Shown: positions 18,443-27,907, counted from the stretch's first letter. The stretch: 64,000 bases of DNA from CAXBES01 sp963974915 (GCA_963974915.1 CAXBES010000012.1:68731-132730), one strand, 5' to 3'. Translations and numbers: made by a program. The notes: a model not told the origin generated them from the sequence alone.

Positions 18443-19616
18443 GGGCACGATACTATATATAGGAGGGTTTGAATTACCGGACAAGAATGCCGCTGCGCAA
18501 CGAGTAATTTCCAATGGAAAGTTGCTCAGAGAACTTGGGTATTTTGTCGTGTATTGTGGTATGAACAAAGAGGAGAAACGCGAACCAAATAATGCTAGGA
18601 AATCGTATTTTGGTTTTGAAAGTTATTCTCTCAATTATCCAAACTCTACCTTTCAATGGTTTAAATATATCAATGAATTTAAGTACTATTTAAAAATTAT
18701 AAAAAAGTACCCCGATCTTAAGGCGATTATATGTTATAACTTACCTTCCGGTTCTTTATATCGCTTAAAAAGGTACGGAAAGAAGAAGAGGATAAAAATT
18801 ATTTCCGATTGTACCGAATGGTATGAAGCACCCAAAGAAGGTAGTATACTAAGTAGAAATGTTAAACGTCTCGATATATTCTTAAGAATGAGAAGACTTC
18901 ATTTTGCAATGGACGGAATTATTTCAATAAGTGAGTTATTACATAGATATTATTCTGCAAACAATCAGAAAACAATAAAAGTTCCTCCCTTAGTTGATAG
19001 TAGTGATCCAAAATGGAAAAATGAATTAAGGATTGAGCGCAGACCGGTGCATTTGGTTTATTCGGGCTCTCCTTTCTCTATAACAAGTAAATCCAGTGTA
19101 AAAGACCGATTAGATCTTATAATTGAGGCATTGTATGCTCTAAAACTAGAAGGTGTTTCTTTTTTTATGAATATTGTAGGATTGCAAAAGGAGAGTTTTC
19201 TTGAAGTTTACCCTGAGATGACTGTTATGATCTCTGGGCTTGAGAATTGTATCATATTTCATGGAAGAGTGCCGCACGAAACTTCCATTAATTTATTGAA
19301 ATCCAGTGATTTTTCGATTTTTGTTCGAGATGAAAATATAGTCACCAAGGCTGGGTTTCCTACTAAATTCGTTGAATCCATTAGTTGTGGAATACCTGTA
19401 CTTACAAATAAAAACAGTAACATTCAAGATTATTTAGTAGAGGGTCAAAACGGTTTTTGGGTTTCTACTGAAAGTCCCGGGGCACTAAAGGAGTCTATGC
19501 AAGTTGCTTTGTCACAATCGTCTGAAAGTATTTTGGAACTTAAAAAGAATTGTAAAAATGCCTTAACATTCGATTATCACAATTTTACTGAAGAATTTGT
19601 GTATTTGTTGGAATAA
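18435..19616 (+). CDS. Glycosyltransferase family 4-like, possible L-FucNAc transferase
   Basis: Predicted GT-B glycosyltransferase of 393 residues. The C-terminal half has GFPTKFVESISCGIPVLTNKNS (about 312-333), the donor-binding site with its conserved Glu. I chose the GTG at 18435, which overlaps the fnlC stop and has AAAAGGG ending 9 bases upstream; a TTG at 18426 is the longer alternative. Its coupling to fnlC, in the same place as WbuB after FnlC in some E. coli O-antigen loci, makes FucNAc a plausible donor (inference). Confidence 0.83.
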   Translation: MSKGTILYIGGFELPDKNAAAQRVISNGKLLRELGYFVVYCGMNKEEKREPNNARKSYFGFESYSLNYPNSTFQWFKYINEFKYYLKIIKKYPDLKAIICYNLPSGSLYRLKRYGKKKRIKIISDCTEWYEAPKEGSILSRNVKRLDIFLRMRRLHFAMDGIISISELLHRYYSANNQKTIKVPPLVDSSDPKWKNELRIERRPVHLVYSGSPFSITSKSSVKDRLDLIIEALYALKLEGVSFFMNIVGLQKESFLEVYPEMTVMISGLENCIIFHGRVPHETSINLLKSSDFSIFVRDENIVTKAGFPTKFVESISCGIPVLTNKNSNIQDYLVEGQNGFWVSTESPGALKESMQVALSQSSESILELKKNCKNALTFDYHNFTEEFVYLLE

Positions 19617-19625
19617 ATAGTACTA

Positions 19626-20810
19626 ATGAATTTAAGATATCTTATTATTATATTGATGCTTAGTTTCTTTTCTTGTGGAGACAAAGAGAGAACTAAGCAC
19701 CGTCATGCCACTAATGATCCTGCATCGATTGTATCAAATGATACTATTATAATTCCTAATATTATTCATCCCAACCCCAATGAATTAAAAAACCTCATTT
19801 TAATAGAGGATCATTTACCCAAAGGATTCAGTAGGAAAGGTGATGTCGATTACACCGAAACTATTCAGAAAGTATTAAATGAGTATCGGAATGTGAAATT
19901 CCCCGATTTTCCTTTATTAGTAAATTATTTAGGACTTAAAGTGAAGAGTAATTCTAAGTTGGTTTTTCAGAAGAATTCACTTATTAAATTAAATTCCACA
20001 GATAAAATTGCTTACGAAATTATAAAGATCGAAAATGTCCAAAATGTATCAATTTTCGGACTCAAAGTGGAAGGTGACAGATATCGCCGAATAGACCCCG
20101 ATAATAAACATGGGGAATGGGGAATGGGCTTAATGATAAAGTCTTCGGAAAACATAAAAGTATATAATCCAACGATCACGAAATGTTGGGGAGACGGAAT
20201 TTATATTGGGAGAGGGGATGTTGAAAAACCCAATAATGACGTTTTGATCTATCAAGCCATAATAGATGATAACAGAAGAAATGGCATTAGTATTATTTGT
20301 GGAAGAGATATCGAAATAATAGAACCTTTGGTTTCAAATACAAAAGGGACTTCACCTGAAAGTGGTATCGATATAGAGCCCAACGGGCCGGATGATGTTA
20401 TTGACAATATTCTTATTAAAGATGCTTATACCTATAATAATGAATACATTGGAATTGTAGTTTCATTAAGTCAGATGGTGAGTGACAAGGCGAAAGAAGC
20501 GACTATTACCATACTTAACCATACTGATAAATATTCTGAAAACGGATTTATGATAGCCTCATTTAGGTCCGAAAGGAAGGCGTCTGATGTGCGAATAGCC
20601 GGCAAAATTCTGGTAAAAAATTCTAAATGGATGTTCAATGAAAGGCCATATGTAATAGGAGTTACAAGAATACTTAGTCCGCTTATTGAAATCGTGGATG
20701 CTAAAATCTATAGTGATGAAAACAATCCCGGAGTAATTAATGAAAAAATGCTCTCCAATATGAACCAGAATAATGAAGAAGTGGTGTTTCGTTCTAACAA
20801 AGGTCTATAA
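19626..20810 (+). CDS. Parallel beta-helix lipoprotein
   Basis: Predicted outer-membrane or periplasmic lipoprotein of 394 residues. A hydrophobic signal peptide ends in LSFFSC, with the lipidated Cys at 17. The middle and C-terminal parts show repeated short beta-strand units typical of right-handed parallel beta-helix (pectate-lyase-like) folds: FGLKVEG, IYIGRGDVEKPNN, GIDIEPNGPDD. Such folds bind or cleave polysaccharides. No lyase residues can be assigned with confidence. It sits between two glycosyltransferase genes, so it probably handles the polysaccharide made by this locus (inference). Confidence 0.7.
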   Translation: MNLRYLIIILMLSFFSCGDKERTKHRHATNDPASIVSNDTIIIPNIIHPNPNELKNLILIEDHLPKGFSRKGDVDYTETIQKVLNEYRNVKFPDFPLLVNYLGLKVKSNSKLVFQKNSLIKLNSTDKIAYEIIKIENVQNVSIFGLKVEGDRYRRIDPDNKHGEWGMGLMIKSSENIKVYNPTITKCWGDGIYIGRGDVEKPNNDVLIYQAIIDDNRRNGISIICGRDIEIIEPLVSNTKGTSPESGIDIEPNGPDDVIDNILIKDAYTYNNEYIGIVVSLSQMVSDKAKEATITILNHTDKYSENGFMIASFRSERKASDVRIAGKILVKNSKWMFNERPYVIGVTRILSPLIEIVDAKIYSDENNPGVINEKMLSNMNQNNEEVVFRSNKGL

Positions 20811-20834
20811 ATAACCAGGCTATAAACAAATTTG

Positions 20835-21995
20835 ATGGCAAAGAAAAAACTTGTTAGAATTACAACCGTCCCGCAATCCTTAGAAAAACTCCTTGAAGGA
20901 CAGTTGCGGTTTATGTCTGATTATTATGATGTTACGGCTGTCTCGGCAAATAAAAGTGGATTGGAGCAATACGGTACAAATGAGGAGGTACCTACTTTTT
21001 ACCTTAATTTAACCCGTAAAATCACGCCTGTTGCAGATCTTAGGGCGTTGTATAAGTTGTACCGATTTCTTAGAAGAGAAAAGCCGCTTATCGTTCATAC
21101 ACATACACCTAAGGCGGGAATTGTAGGAATGTCGGCTGCTTACTTGGCGCGTATTCCGTTACGGTTACATACAGTCGCAGGACTTCCCTTAATGGAAGCA
21201 AAAGGCTTTAAGCGATTAATATTAAATTTTGTGGAAAAACTAACCTATAGATTTGCTACAAATGTATATCCAAATTCAAAAGGGCTTTACGATTTTATTA
21301 TTTCTGAAAGATTTACGGAACCCAATAAACTAAAAGTTATAGGAAAGGGTAGTTCTAACGGAATAGATACATCGTATTTTAATCCATCACTTTACTCTGA
21401 AAAGGCCAAAGCACAGTTACGAGATGAACTAAATATTCCACAAAATGATTTTATCTTCCTCTTTGTGGGGCGATTGGTAAAAGATAAGGGTATTAACGAG
21501 CTGGTAAATGCATTTATAAAGTATTCCGAAGAAAATAGGAATATTTCTTTGTTACTCGTTGGCCCCTTTGAAGAAGAATTAGACCCCATAGATCAAGAAA
21601 CTTCTAAAGCAATTACCTCAAGCGGGAAGATCGTGAGCGTCGGATTTCAAAAAGATGTTCGTCCTTTCTTTTCGATAAGTAATGTGCTTACTTTCCCCAG
21701 CTATAGAGAAGGATTTCCTAATGTTGTTATGCAGGCAGGTGCTATGGGGTTACCTTCAATTGTTTCCAATATCAATGGATGCAATGAAATAATCACCCAT
21801 AACCACAACGGATTGATCATACCTGTAAAAGACGAAATAGCGATCTATAATGCAATGATCTCAATAGTAGAGAATAACGAATTGTTTATGAGTCTGAGCG
21901 GCAACGCTCGATCAATCATTGTTTCAAATTATGAACGGAAAGAGGTTTGGGACTTTTTACTTAACGAATATCATCAATTGGAAGCTAAGCTTTAA
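20835..21995 (+). CDS. Glycosyltransferase family 4, PglA-like
   Basis: Glycosyltransferase of 386 residues. I placed the start at the ATG at 20835; an in-frame TTG lies just before it. N-terminal domain blocks are PLIVHTHTPKAGIVGMSAA (about 77-95) and RLHTVAGLP (105-113). The C-terminal domain has FVGRLVKDKGINELVNAF (about 210-227) and a YREGFPNVVMQAGAMGLPSI motif (about 292-311) that binds the donor. It closely resembles PglA, which adds HexNAc to undecaprenyl-linked diacetylbacillosamine. The pglC-, D-, E- and F-like genes that follow support that role. Confidence 0.87.
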   Translation: MAKKKLVRITTVPQSLEKLLEGQLRFMSDYYDVTAVSANKSGLEQYGTNEEVPTFYLNLTRKITPVADLRALYKLYRFLRREKPLIVHTHTPKAGIVGMSAAYLARIPLRLHTVAGLPLMEAKGFKRLILNFVEKLTYRFATNVYPNSKGLYDFIISERFTEPNKLKVIGKGSSNGIDTSYFNPSLYSEKAKAQLRDELNIPQNDFIFLFVGRLVKDKGINELVNAFIKYSEENRNISLLLVGPFEEELDPIDQETSKAITSSGKIVSVGFQKDVRPFFSISNVLTFPSYREGFPNVVMQAGAMGLPSIVSNINGCNEIITHNHNGLIIPVKDEIAIYNAMISIVENNELFMSLSGNARSIIVSNYERKEVWDFLLNEYHQLEAKL

Positions 21996-22003
21996 TATCT
22001 TTG
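21996..22003 (+). promoter_or_regulatory. -7 box match abutting the PglC-like start codon
   Basis: TATCTTTG fits TAnnTTTG exactly. It starts right after the PglA-like stop codon and ends 4 bases before the GTG start of the next gene. Used as a promoter it would give a leaderless or nearly leaderless transcript. The nearest TTG is only 15 bases upstream, short of the normal spacing, so it may be coincidence. Confidence 0.3.
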
Positions 22004-22007
22004 CAAA

Positions 22008-22613
22008 GTGTATAGAAACGTTGTTAAATTACTTTTAGATATTACTGTGGCCTTAGTGTTGTTCATTTTGATATCTCCAATTTTCTTGATCGTTACTTTG
22101 TTTTTAGTCATCGCAAACAATGGCAAACCGTTTTTTCTTCAGAAGAGACCAGGTAAAAATGAAGAAATTTTTACCATAGTGAAGTTTAAAACAATGAATG
22201 ACAGAAAAGATAAGGATGGTAATTTATTGTCGGACGCGAAGAGACTGACAAAAGTTGGAAAATTTGTAAGAGCAACTTCACTGGATGAAATTCCGCAGCT
22301 GCTAAATGTTATTAAAGGAGATATGAGCTTTGTGGGCCCCAGACCTTTACTGCCACAGTATTTACCTTTATACAGTGAGTTACAACGACGACGACATGAT
22401 GTAAAGCCCGGTATAACGGGTTGGGCACAAATTAAGGGACGAAATGCAATAAGTTGGCAACAAAAATTTAAATTAGATGTTTGGTACGTTGAAAATCAAT
22501 CTTTTCTACTCGACTTAGAAATATTATTAACCACTGTAAAAAAAGTGATTTTTAAAGAAGATATTAATACGGAAGGGCAAGCTACTACTAGCCCTTTTAA
22601 CGGTAAGAATTAA
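22008..22613 (+). CDS. pglC: Initiating phosphoglycosyltransferase, PglC-like
   Basis: Monotopic phosphoglycosyltransferase of 201 residues that transfers a sugar-1-phosphate to undecaprenyl phosphate, starting the repeat unit. The N-terminal membrane helix (about 7-33) is followed by the polar FFLQKRPGKNEEIFTIVKFKT region (about 44-63). The catalytic and acceptor blocks are SLDEIPQLLNVIKGD (about 90-104) and SFVGPRPLLPQY (106-117). The start codon is GTG. The compact size matches PglC rather than the long WbaP-type proteins. The next three genes make diacetylbacillosamine, its expected donor. Confidence 0.9.
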   Translation: MYRNVVKLLLDITVALVLFILISPIFLIVTLFLVIANNGKPFFLQKRPGKNEEIFTIVKFKTMNDRKDKDGNLLSDAKRLTKVGKFVRATSLDEIPQLLNVIKGDMSFVGPRPLLPQYLPLYSELQRRRHDVKPGITGWAQIKGRNAISWQQKFKLDVWYVENQSFLLDLEILLTTVKKVIFKEDINTEGQATTSPFNGKN

Positions 22614-23255
22614 ATGATCGATATTGTAATTATAGGAGCCGGAGGATTTGGAAGGGAAGTAAAATGTCTGATTGATTTCATCAATAATACATCGAACTCT
22701 AAACAGTATAGCATTTTGGGCTTCCTTGATGATGGAGTTCCTAAGGGGACTAAAGTGCATGAATATGAAGTGTTGGGAAAAGTTGATTCTATCTTTGAAA
22801 TGACTATCAAACCTCATGTAGTAATGGGCATTGGGACACCCCAAATTAAAAAAGCACTTTGGGAAAAATTACAGGACTTTGAGTTTCCCAGTATTGTTCA
22901 TCCATCTGTATCGTTAAAAGGTTACAATGTAAACCTTGGGAAAGGCTGTATAATTTGTCAAGGAGTTATATTAACATGCGATATAGAAATTTCAGATTTT
23001 GTGACAATAAACCTCGGAACAACGGTAGGTCATGACACTAAAATATTTAGTTTTGCATCCTTTATGCCATCTGTGAATATAAGTGGAGAGGTGATTATTG
23101 AAGAAGGTGTTTATGTTGGAACCGGTGCAAAAATAATTAATCAATTATCTATAGGAAGTAATACTATAGTTGGTGCTGGTGCAGTAGTATCCAAATCATT
23201 GCCGAAAGATTGTACGGCTGTTGGGATACCTGCAAAGCCAATAAAATTTCACTGA
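22614..23255 (+). CDS. pglD: Sugar O/N-acetyltransferase, PglD-like
   Basis: Left-handed beta-helix acetyltransferase of 213 residues, predicted to acetylate the 4-amino group of UDP-4-amino-sugar to give UDP-N,N'-diacetylbacillosamine. The N-terminal nucleotide-sugar-binding domain starts with IIGAGGFGREV at 6-16. Hexapeptide repeats run from about 95 to 205. His140 in VGHD fits the catalytic His of PglD. It begins immediately after the pglC stop codon and ends one base before the aminotransferase gene, a tight operon. Confidence 0.9.
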   Translation: MIDIVIIGAGGFGREVKCLIDFINNTSNSKQYSILGFLDDGVPKGTKVHEYEVLGKVDSIFEMTIKPHVVMGIGTPQIKKALWEKLQDFEFPSIVHPSVSLKGYNVNLGKGCIICQGVILTCDIEISDFVTINLGTTVGHDTKIFSFASFMPSVNISGEVIIEEGVYVGTGAKIINQLSIGSNTIVGAGAVVSKSLPKDCTAVGIPAKPIKFH

Positions 23256-23256
23256 A

Positions 23257-24390
23257 ATGAGTAAACCGAAAATATATTTATCGTCTCCCCATATGGGAGG
23301 AACCGAACAGAAATATGTAAATGAAGCCTTCCAGACCAATTGGGTGGCACCACTTGGACCCAATGTAAATGCGTTTGAAGAATCTCTTGAAACATACTTA
23401 AAGGAAGATAGTCATGTAGCAGTATTGAGTTCGGGTACGGCTGCTATTCATTTAGCACTAATTATGCTTGGTGTTGAACGTGGAGATGAAGTTCTATGTC
23501 AGAGTATTACATTTTCAGCCTCAGCCAACCCTATAGTGTATCTGGGTGCTACTCCTGTTTTTGTAGATAGTGAGTACACCACATGGAATATGTGCCCCAA
23601 TTATTTAGAAGAGGCAATAAAGGACAGAATCGCCAAGGGAAAAAAACCAAAAGCAATTATAGCAGTGCATCTCTATGGAATGCCATATATGATCGATGAA
23701 ATTAATGCGGTTGCCAGGCGATACGACATAGCTGTGATCGAGGATAGTGCAGAGGCTTTAGGAAGTACTTACAAAGGTAGAAAGTGCGGCACTTTTGGCG
23801 ACATTTCTATTCTATCATTTAATGGGAATAAGATAATTACTACCTCGGGAGGCGGTGCTTTGGTTTCCGGAAATAAAAAGTATAAAGAAAGAGCCATTTT
23901 TTTAGCAACTCAGGCGAGAGATGATGCACCTCATTACGAACATTCTAACATTGGTTACAATTACAGACTAAGTAACGTCACCGCCGGAATAGGACGTGGA
24001 CAGATGGAAGTTTTAGATAAACACATTGGCTATAGAAGAGAAATGAACGCCTTCTATAAAGAGGCTTTCAGTTCATTTGAAGGTATTGAAGTATTCACAG
24101 AGCCAGATTCTCATGTTTTTTCTAATCATTGGTTGTCCTGTATAACTGTAGATAAAAGGGTAAGTTCATTAACAAATGAAAAGATTAGATTGACATTAGC
24201 AGAAGATGATATTGAATCACGACCTTTGTGGAAACCTATGCATTTGCAACCTATCTTTAAAGATGCACCTTATTATGGGTCGAATGTAGCGGAATCACTA
24301 TTTAATTCGGGGCTTTGTTTACCCTCAGGCTCAAATTTAGATGCTCAGGATAGAATTAGGATAAAAACCGTTTTAGAGAAAATGGCGTAG
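23257..24390 (+). CDS. pglE: UDP-4-keto-sugar aminotransferase, PglE-like
   Basis: DegT-family PLP-dependent aminotransferase of 377 residues, adding the C4 amino group in the bacillosamine pathway. The Schiff-base lysine is Lys192 in LSFNGNKIITTSGGG, and the cofactor-binding block IEDSAEALGSTYKGRK is at 161-176. The N-terminal IYLSSPHMGGTEQKYVNEAF is the standard PglE/PseC-type start. Its neighbours on both sides are the enzymes acting before and after it. It is distinct from the other DegT protein at 7315, so the locus probably makes two different 4-amino sugars. Confidence 0.92.
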   Translation: MSKPKIYLSSPHMGGTEQKYVNEAFQTNWVAPLGPNVNAFEESLETYLKEDSHVAVLSSGTAAIHLALIMLGVERGDEVLCQSITFSASANPIVYLGATPVFVDSEYTTWNMCPNYLEEAIKDRIAKGKKPKAIIAVHLYGMPYMIDEINAVARRYDIAVIEDSAEALGSTYKGRKCGTFGDISILSFNGNKIITTSGGGALVSGNKKYKERAIFLATQARDDAPHYEHSNIGYNYRLSNVTAGIGRGQMEVLDKHIGYRREMNAFYKEAFSSFEGIEVFTEPDSHVFSNHWLSCITVDKRVSSLTNEKIRLTLAEDDIESRPLWKPMHLQPIFKDAPYYGSNVAESLFNSGLCLPSGSNLDAQDRIRIKTVLEKMA

Positions 24391-24426
24391 ATAATGTATA
24401 TATTTACATGCTTGAAAAATTAAAAG

Positions 24427-26382
24427 GTGAAAATTCAACAAAAACTCCTTAATAAGTTTTATAAAGGTGATAACCGATTAAATCTATTAGATCAGCGATA
24501 CCTTCCTCGATGGATCGTTATACTAATCGATGTAATTCTCTGTGTTATTTCATTGCTATTAGTGTATCTCATACTTTTAGGAACACCAATTAAATTTAGC
24601 AACTATTTTAGTGTTTTAGAGCAAGGTGGAGTGATATTAGTTGTCAATATCATCTTTTTCTATGTTTTTAAGACCTACTCAGGTATTATTAGACATTCTA
24701 CATTTATAGATATTCTCAAGCTGGCATTTGCTTCGTTTGCCACAGCGACCTCAATATTGTTATTTAATGTAATTTATTCTATTTCAACCGGTAACAAGAT
24801 ATTTCTTACTACATCTGTCTTGCTGTATATGCTTATTTCTTTTTCTATTATGCTGCTTTTCAGAATAGCGGTAAAAGAAACATATCAATACATTAAGGAT
24901 TTTGGAGCGGGAATCTCTCGAAAAAGAGTGGCGATCGCTGGAGTTGATGATCACACAATTTCGTTAGCAAAAGCATTAACCACTGAATCTAACCTTCCGT
25001 TTAAACTGGTAGGCTTTCTTACAGAAAATTTAGTTTCGAAAAAGTATAAGATTTTAGGTAAGCCCGTTATACCCGTTAAGACTAATTTTTCAGAAGTAAT
25101 AGAGAGACTGAACATTGAAGGAATTTTGATGATGAGTGAGTCCCTATCTTCAAAAGAAAAAAATAAAATAGTTGAGCAGTGCCTAACAAATAACATTAAA
25201 ATCTATAATGTTCCTCTTTTGGAACAATGGAACAAAAAAGAGGATATACAAAATCAGATAAAGCCAATCCAGATCGAAGATCTTTTAGAAAGAGATCAAA
25301 TCTCAATTGAAAGTGAAACCATTAAATCCAGTTTGGATGGTAAAACTGTACTTGTAACCGGGGGTGCTGGATCTATAGGAAGTGAGATCGTTAGGCAAAT
25401 TGCCGGGTTTAATCCTAAGCAAGTCGTCATCTTAGATCAGGCAGAATCTGCATTGCATGAATTGGAGTTATATCTATTAGAAAACTATCCATCTTTAAAT
25501 TTTATAACAGAGCTAGCGAACATTAGTAATATGTATCGTTTAGAATTGTTATTCACGAAGTATAAGTTTAACGTAGTTTATCACGCAGCCGCCTATAAAC
25601 ATGTGCCTATTATTGAAAGAAATCCGCATGAAGCCATTTACGTAAATATCCTAGGAACCGTTAACCTATCAGTACTGTCTGTAGATAATAAGGTTGATAA
25701 ATTCGTAATGGTTTCAACAGATAAGGCTGTAAACCCTACAAATGTAATGGGAGCATCGAAAAGGGCAGCCGAGATGTACGTACAAGCGCTTCAAAATGAT
25801 AACAAACTACACACGCGATTTATTACCACCAGATTTGGAAATGTACTTGGCTCAAGTGGCTCCGTAATTCCACATTTCCGTAAGCAAATTGCGCAGGGAG
25901 GTCCTGTCACTGTAACTCACAAAGACATTATCAGATATTTTATGACTATCCCGGAGGCTTGTCAGTTAGTGTTGCAAGCAGGAACTATGGGTAACGGGGG
26001 GGAGATCTTCGTGTTCGATATGGGTAAACCCGTTAAGATCCTGAAAATGGCTGAAAGAATGATCAGGTTATCCGGTTTGGAACCTTACGAGGATATAGAT
26101 ATTAAAATTACAGGGCTGCGTCCGGGTGAGAAGCTATATGAAGAACTTTTAAATGATACTTCAACTTCGCTACCTACTCATCATCCAAAGATCATGATCT
26201 CTAAAGTACCTTGTGGTAGTTTCGATGTAATCAATAAAAGAATTAAAATGATCATTAAAACTGCAACTCGTCACAAAGACAACGAAGTAGTAAAACTATT
26301 AAAAGAATTGGTTCCGGAGTTTATAAGTGAGAATTCGGAATTTGAAAGTCTTGATAAAGATGTTATTCTGAAAAAAGAGTAA
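24427..26382 (+). CDS. pglF: UDP-GlcNAc 4,6-dehydratase, membrane PglF/CapD type
   Basis: Inner-membrane dehydratase of 651 residues, making the UDP-4-keto-6-deoxy-GlcNAc used by PglE. Four membrane helices lie within about 30-150. A Rossmann-like domain (around 166-270) precedes the catalytic SDR domain, with GGAGSIG at 312-318 and STDKAVNPTNVMGASK at 430-445. The start is GTG; an ATG at 24408 is out of frame and stops after 14 codons. It is the last enzyme gene of the polysaccharide locus and the third dehydratase of this superfamily in it. Confidence 0.93.
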   Translation: MKIQQKLLNKFYKGDNRLNLLDQRYLPRWIVILIDVILCVISLLLVYLILLGTPIKFSNYFSVLEQGGVILVVNIIFFYVFKTYSGIIRHSTFIDILKLAFASFATATSILLFNVIYSISTGNKIFLTTSVLLYMLISFSIMLLFRIAVKETYQYIKDFGAGISRKRVAIAGVDDHTISLAKALTTESNLPFKLVGFLTENLVSKKYKILGKPVIPVKTNFSEVIERLNIEGILMMSESLSSKEKNKIVEQCLTNNIKIYNVPLLEQWNKKEDIQNQIKPIQIEDLLERDQISIESETIKSSLDGKTVLVTGGAGSIGSEIVRQIAGFNPKQVVILDQAESALHELELYLLENYPSLNFITELANISNMYRLELLFTKYKFNVVYHAAAYKHVPIIERNPHEAIYVNILGTVNLSVLSVDNKVDKFVMVSTDKAVNPTNVMGASKRAAEMYVQALQNDNKLHTRFITTRFGNVLGSSGSVIPHFRKQIAQGGPVTVTHKDIIRYFMTIPEACQLVLQAGTMGNGGEIFVFDMGKPVKILKMAERMIRLSGLEPYEDIDIKITGLRPGEKLYEELLNDTSTSLPTHHPKIMISKVPCGSFDVINKRIKMIIKTATRHKDNEVVKLLKELVPEFISENSEFESLDKDVILKKE

Positions 26383-26435
26383 TTTATTTAATAACTAAAT
26401 CCTTTCCCAACTCTAATCCCTCTGAAAAACTCCAC

Positions 26436-27836
26436 ATGAAAAAACTGACATTAATATTAATTAGTTTTATATGTTGTGGAATACATTCTTATTCGCAGGA
26501 TTTGCTACCTATTAACCCCGAAAGCGAATATCAAAAGGAGTACTTAGGTGAGGGCTTTAATTTAGATAAGGTAGAAGTTATCGCAACAGGTCTGGTTTCT
26601 AACGATGAGTCATTACCGTTTTGGATGTATAGGAATACAAATGGTAGAGTATCTGAAGATTCCAATTTTATGGGATTGGCTCGGGTTAGCGCGTCGTATC
26701 ATCTCTCAGAAAAAAGTTACTTTGAAGCAGGAGCGGGAGTAGTCGCTACTAATGATTCGGATGAAAGTATTCACAGAGACGAATTATACCTGTCTTTTGT
26801 AAATTCCTGGCTTCAGGTCACTTTAGGTAGTAAAACCCCTTATGCAAAGTATCAAGGCCTATCTACCGTGGCACAGGACTTTCTACTTTCAGGGAATTCT
26901 AGAGCGATGCCTGGATTAGTAATTGAAGCCTCAGAACCTCTTAAATTATCCAATACTATCGAAATAGATTGGGGAATTGGACACTATAGTTTAAACGATG
27001 ACCGATTTGTTGAAGATACTCGGGTTCATTATAAACGTCTTGGTTTAATATTTAATTTAGACCAAAAGAGCAGTTTTAATCTAGGTGTAGAACACTATGC
27101 ACAATGGGCAGGTACTTCACCTCAATATGGTGAGCTGCCTGGGAGTTTTAAAGACTATGTAGATGTCTTCTTTGCCAGAAGAGCTGGGGATGATGCAGTT
27201 GAGGGTGAAATCCTGAACAGTTTAGGAAACCATCTTGGCTTCTATAATGTTGAATATAATTTCCGCCCTGCGACCGGTGTGTTCTCATTTTATCATCAAC
27301 ATCCTTTTGAAGATGGATCTGGGACTGCATTGAAAAACTTCCCGGATGGAATTTGGGGTTTTTACTTTGGTCCGAATACAAGAGACTATGACAGTTTTAT
27401 AACCGGGTTTTCGTTAGAATATATTCAAACCACAGATCAAAGTGACAGTGCGAATATAGGGAGTTCCAGAGACAACTATTTTAGCAATTCAATCTATGGT
27501 TCCTGGACCTATCATCAAGATGTTATCGGACTTCCATTTATCACCACACTTGAGGGTACTGCAGCTATTCAGTATAATAGAACTAGGGGTTTTAACTTCG
27601 GAATAGCAGCAAAACACAAAAACTGGTCTTATAAACTTAAGACGAGCTTAGTTGAAAACCTGGGGTCATTCGTAGATCCAATAGACCCAATTGAAAAGGC
27701 TATCTATTCTTATTTTTTAACCACTTGCAATTTGGAGAGTATTGGGGGTAGAATTTCCTTCGGAGTAGGATACGACTACAGTGATAAATTTAATGATAAG
27801 TACGGCGGATCCTTATCATATACTCACACTTTTTAA
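26436..27836 (+). CDS. Capsule assembly Wzi-family outer-membrane protein
   Basis: Predicted outer-membrane beta barrel of 466 residues with a cleavable signal peptide ending near GIHSYSQ (residues 15-21). Alternating hydrophobic beta strands run to the C-terminus, which ends in an aromatic residue (Phe), as barrel proteins do. The early LPFWMYRNTNGR region and the GSKTPYAKYQGLS block are typical of Wzi-like proteins, which hold capsule on the cell surface. Its place at the end of the locus suggests the product is capsule or tightly cell-bound polysaccharide. Confidence 0.82.
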   Translation: MKKLTLILISFICCGIHSYSQDLLPINPESEYQKEYLGEGFNLDKVEVIATGLVSNDESLPFWMYRNTNGRVSEDSNFMGLARVSASYHLSEKSYFEAGAGVVATNDSDESIHRDELYLSFVNSWLQVTLGSKTPYAKYQGLSTVAQDFLLSGNSRAMPGLVIEASEPLKLSNTIEIDWGIGHYSLNDDRFVEDTRVHYKRLGLIFNLDQKSSFNLGVEHYAQWAGTSPQYGELPGSFKDYVDVFFARRAGDDAVEGEILNSLGNHLGFYNVEYNFRPATGVFSFYHQHPFEDGSGTALKNFPDGIWGFYFGPNTRDYDSFITGFSLEYIQTTDQSDSANIGSSRDNYFSNSIYGSWTYHQDVIGLPFITTLEGTAAIQYNRTRGFNFGIAAKHKNWSYKLKTSLVENLGSFVDPIDPIEKAIYSYFLTTCNLESIGGRISFGVGYDYSDKFNDKYGGSLSYTHTF

Positions 27837-27876
27837 ACGTAGCATCTCTTTCCGAAGTATCCCAAAAAATCTACAT

Positions 27877-27907
27877 GCTTATTATCGTTTATTATGATAC
27901 GATAAGC
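27877..27907. repeat. Inverted repeat after the polysaccharide operon
   Basis: GCTTA plus TCGT (27877-27881 and 27885-27888, with a 3-base bulge) can pair with ACGATAAGC at 27899-27907. There is no clean T-run after it on either strand, so it is not a convincing terminator. It is the only structure I see in the 135-base gap besides the -7 box at 27960. Confidence 0.35.
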
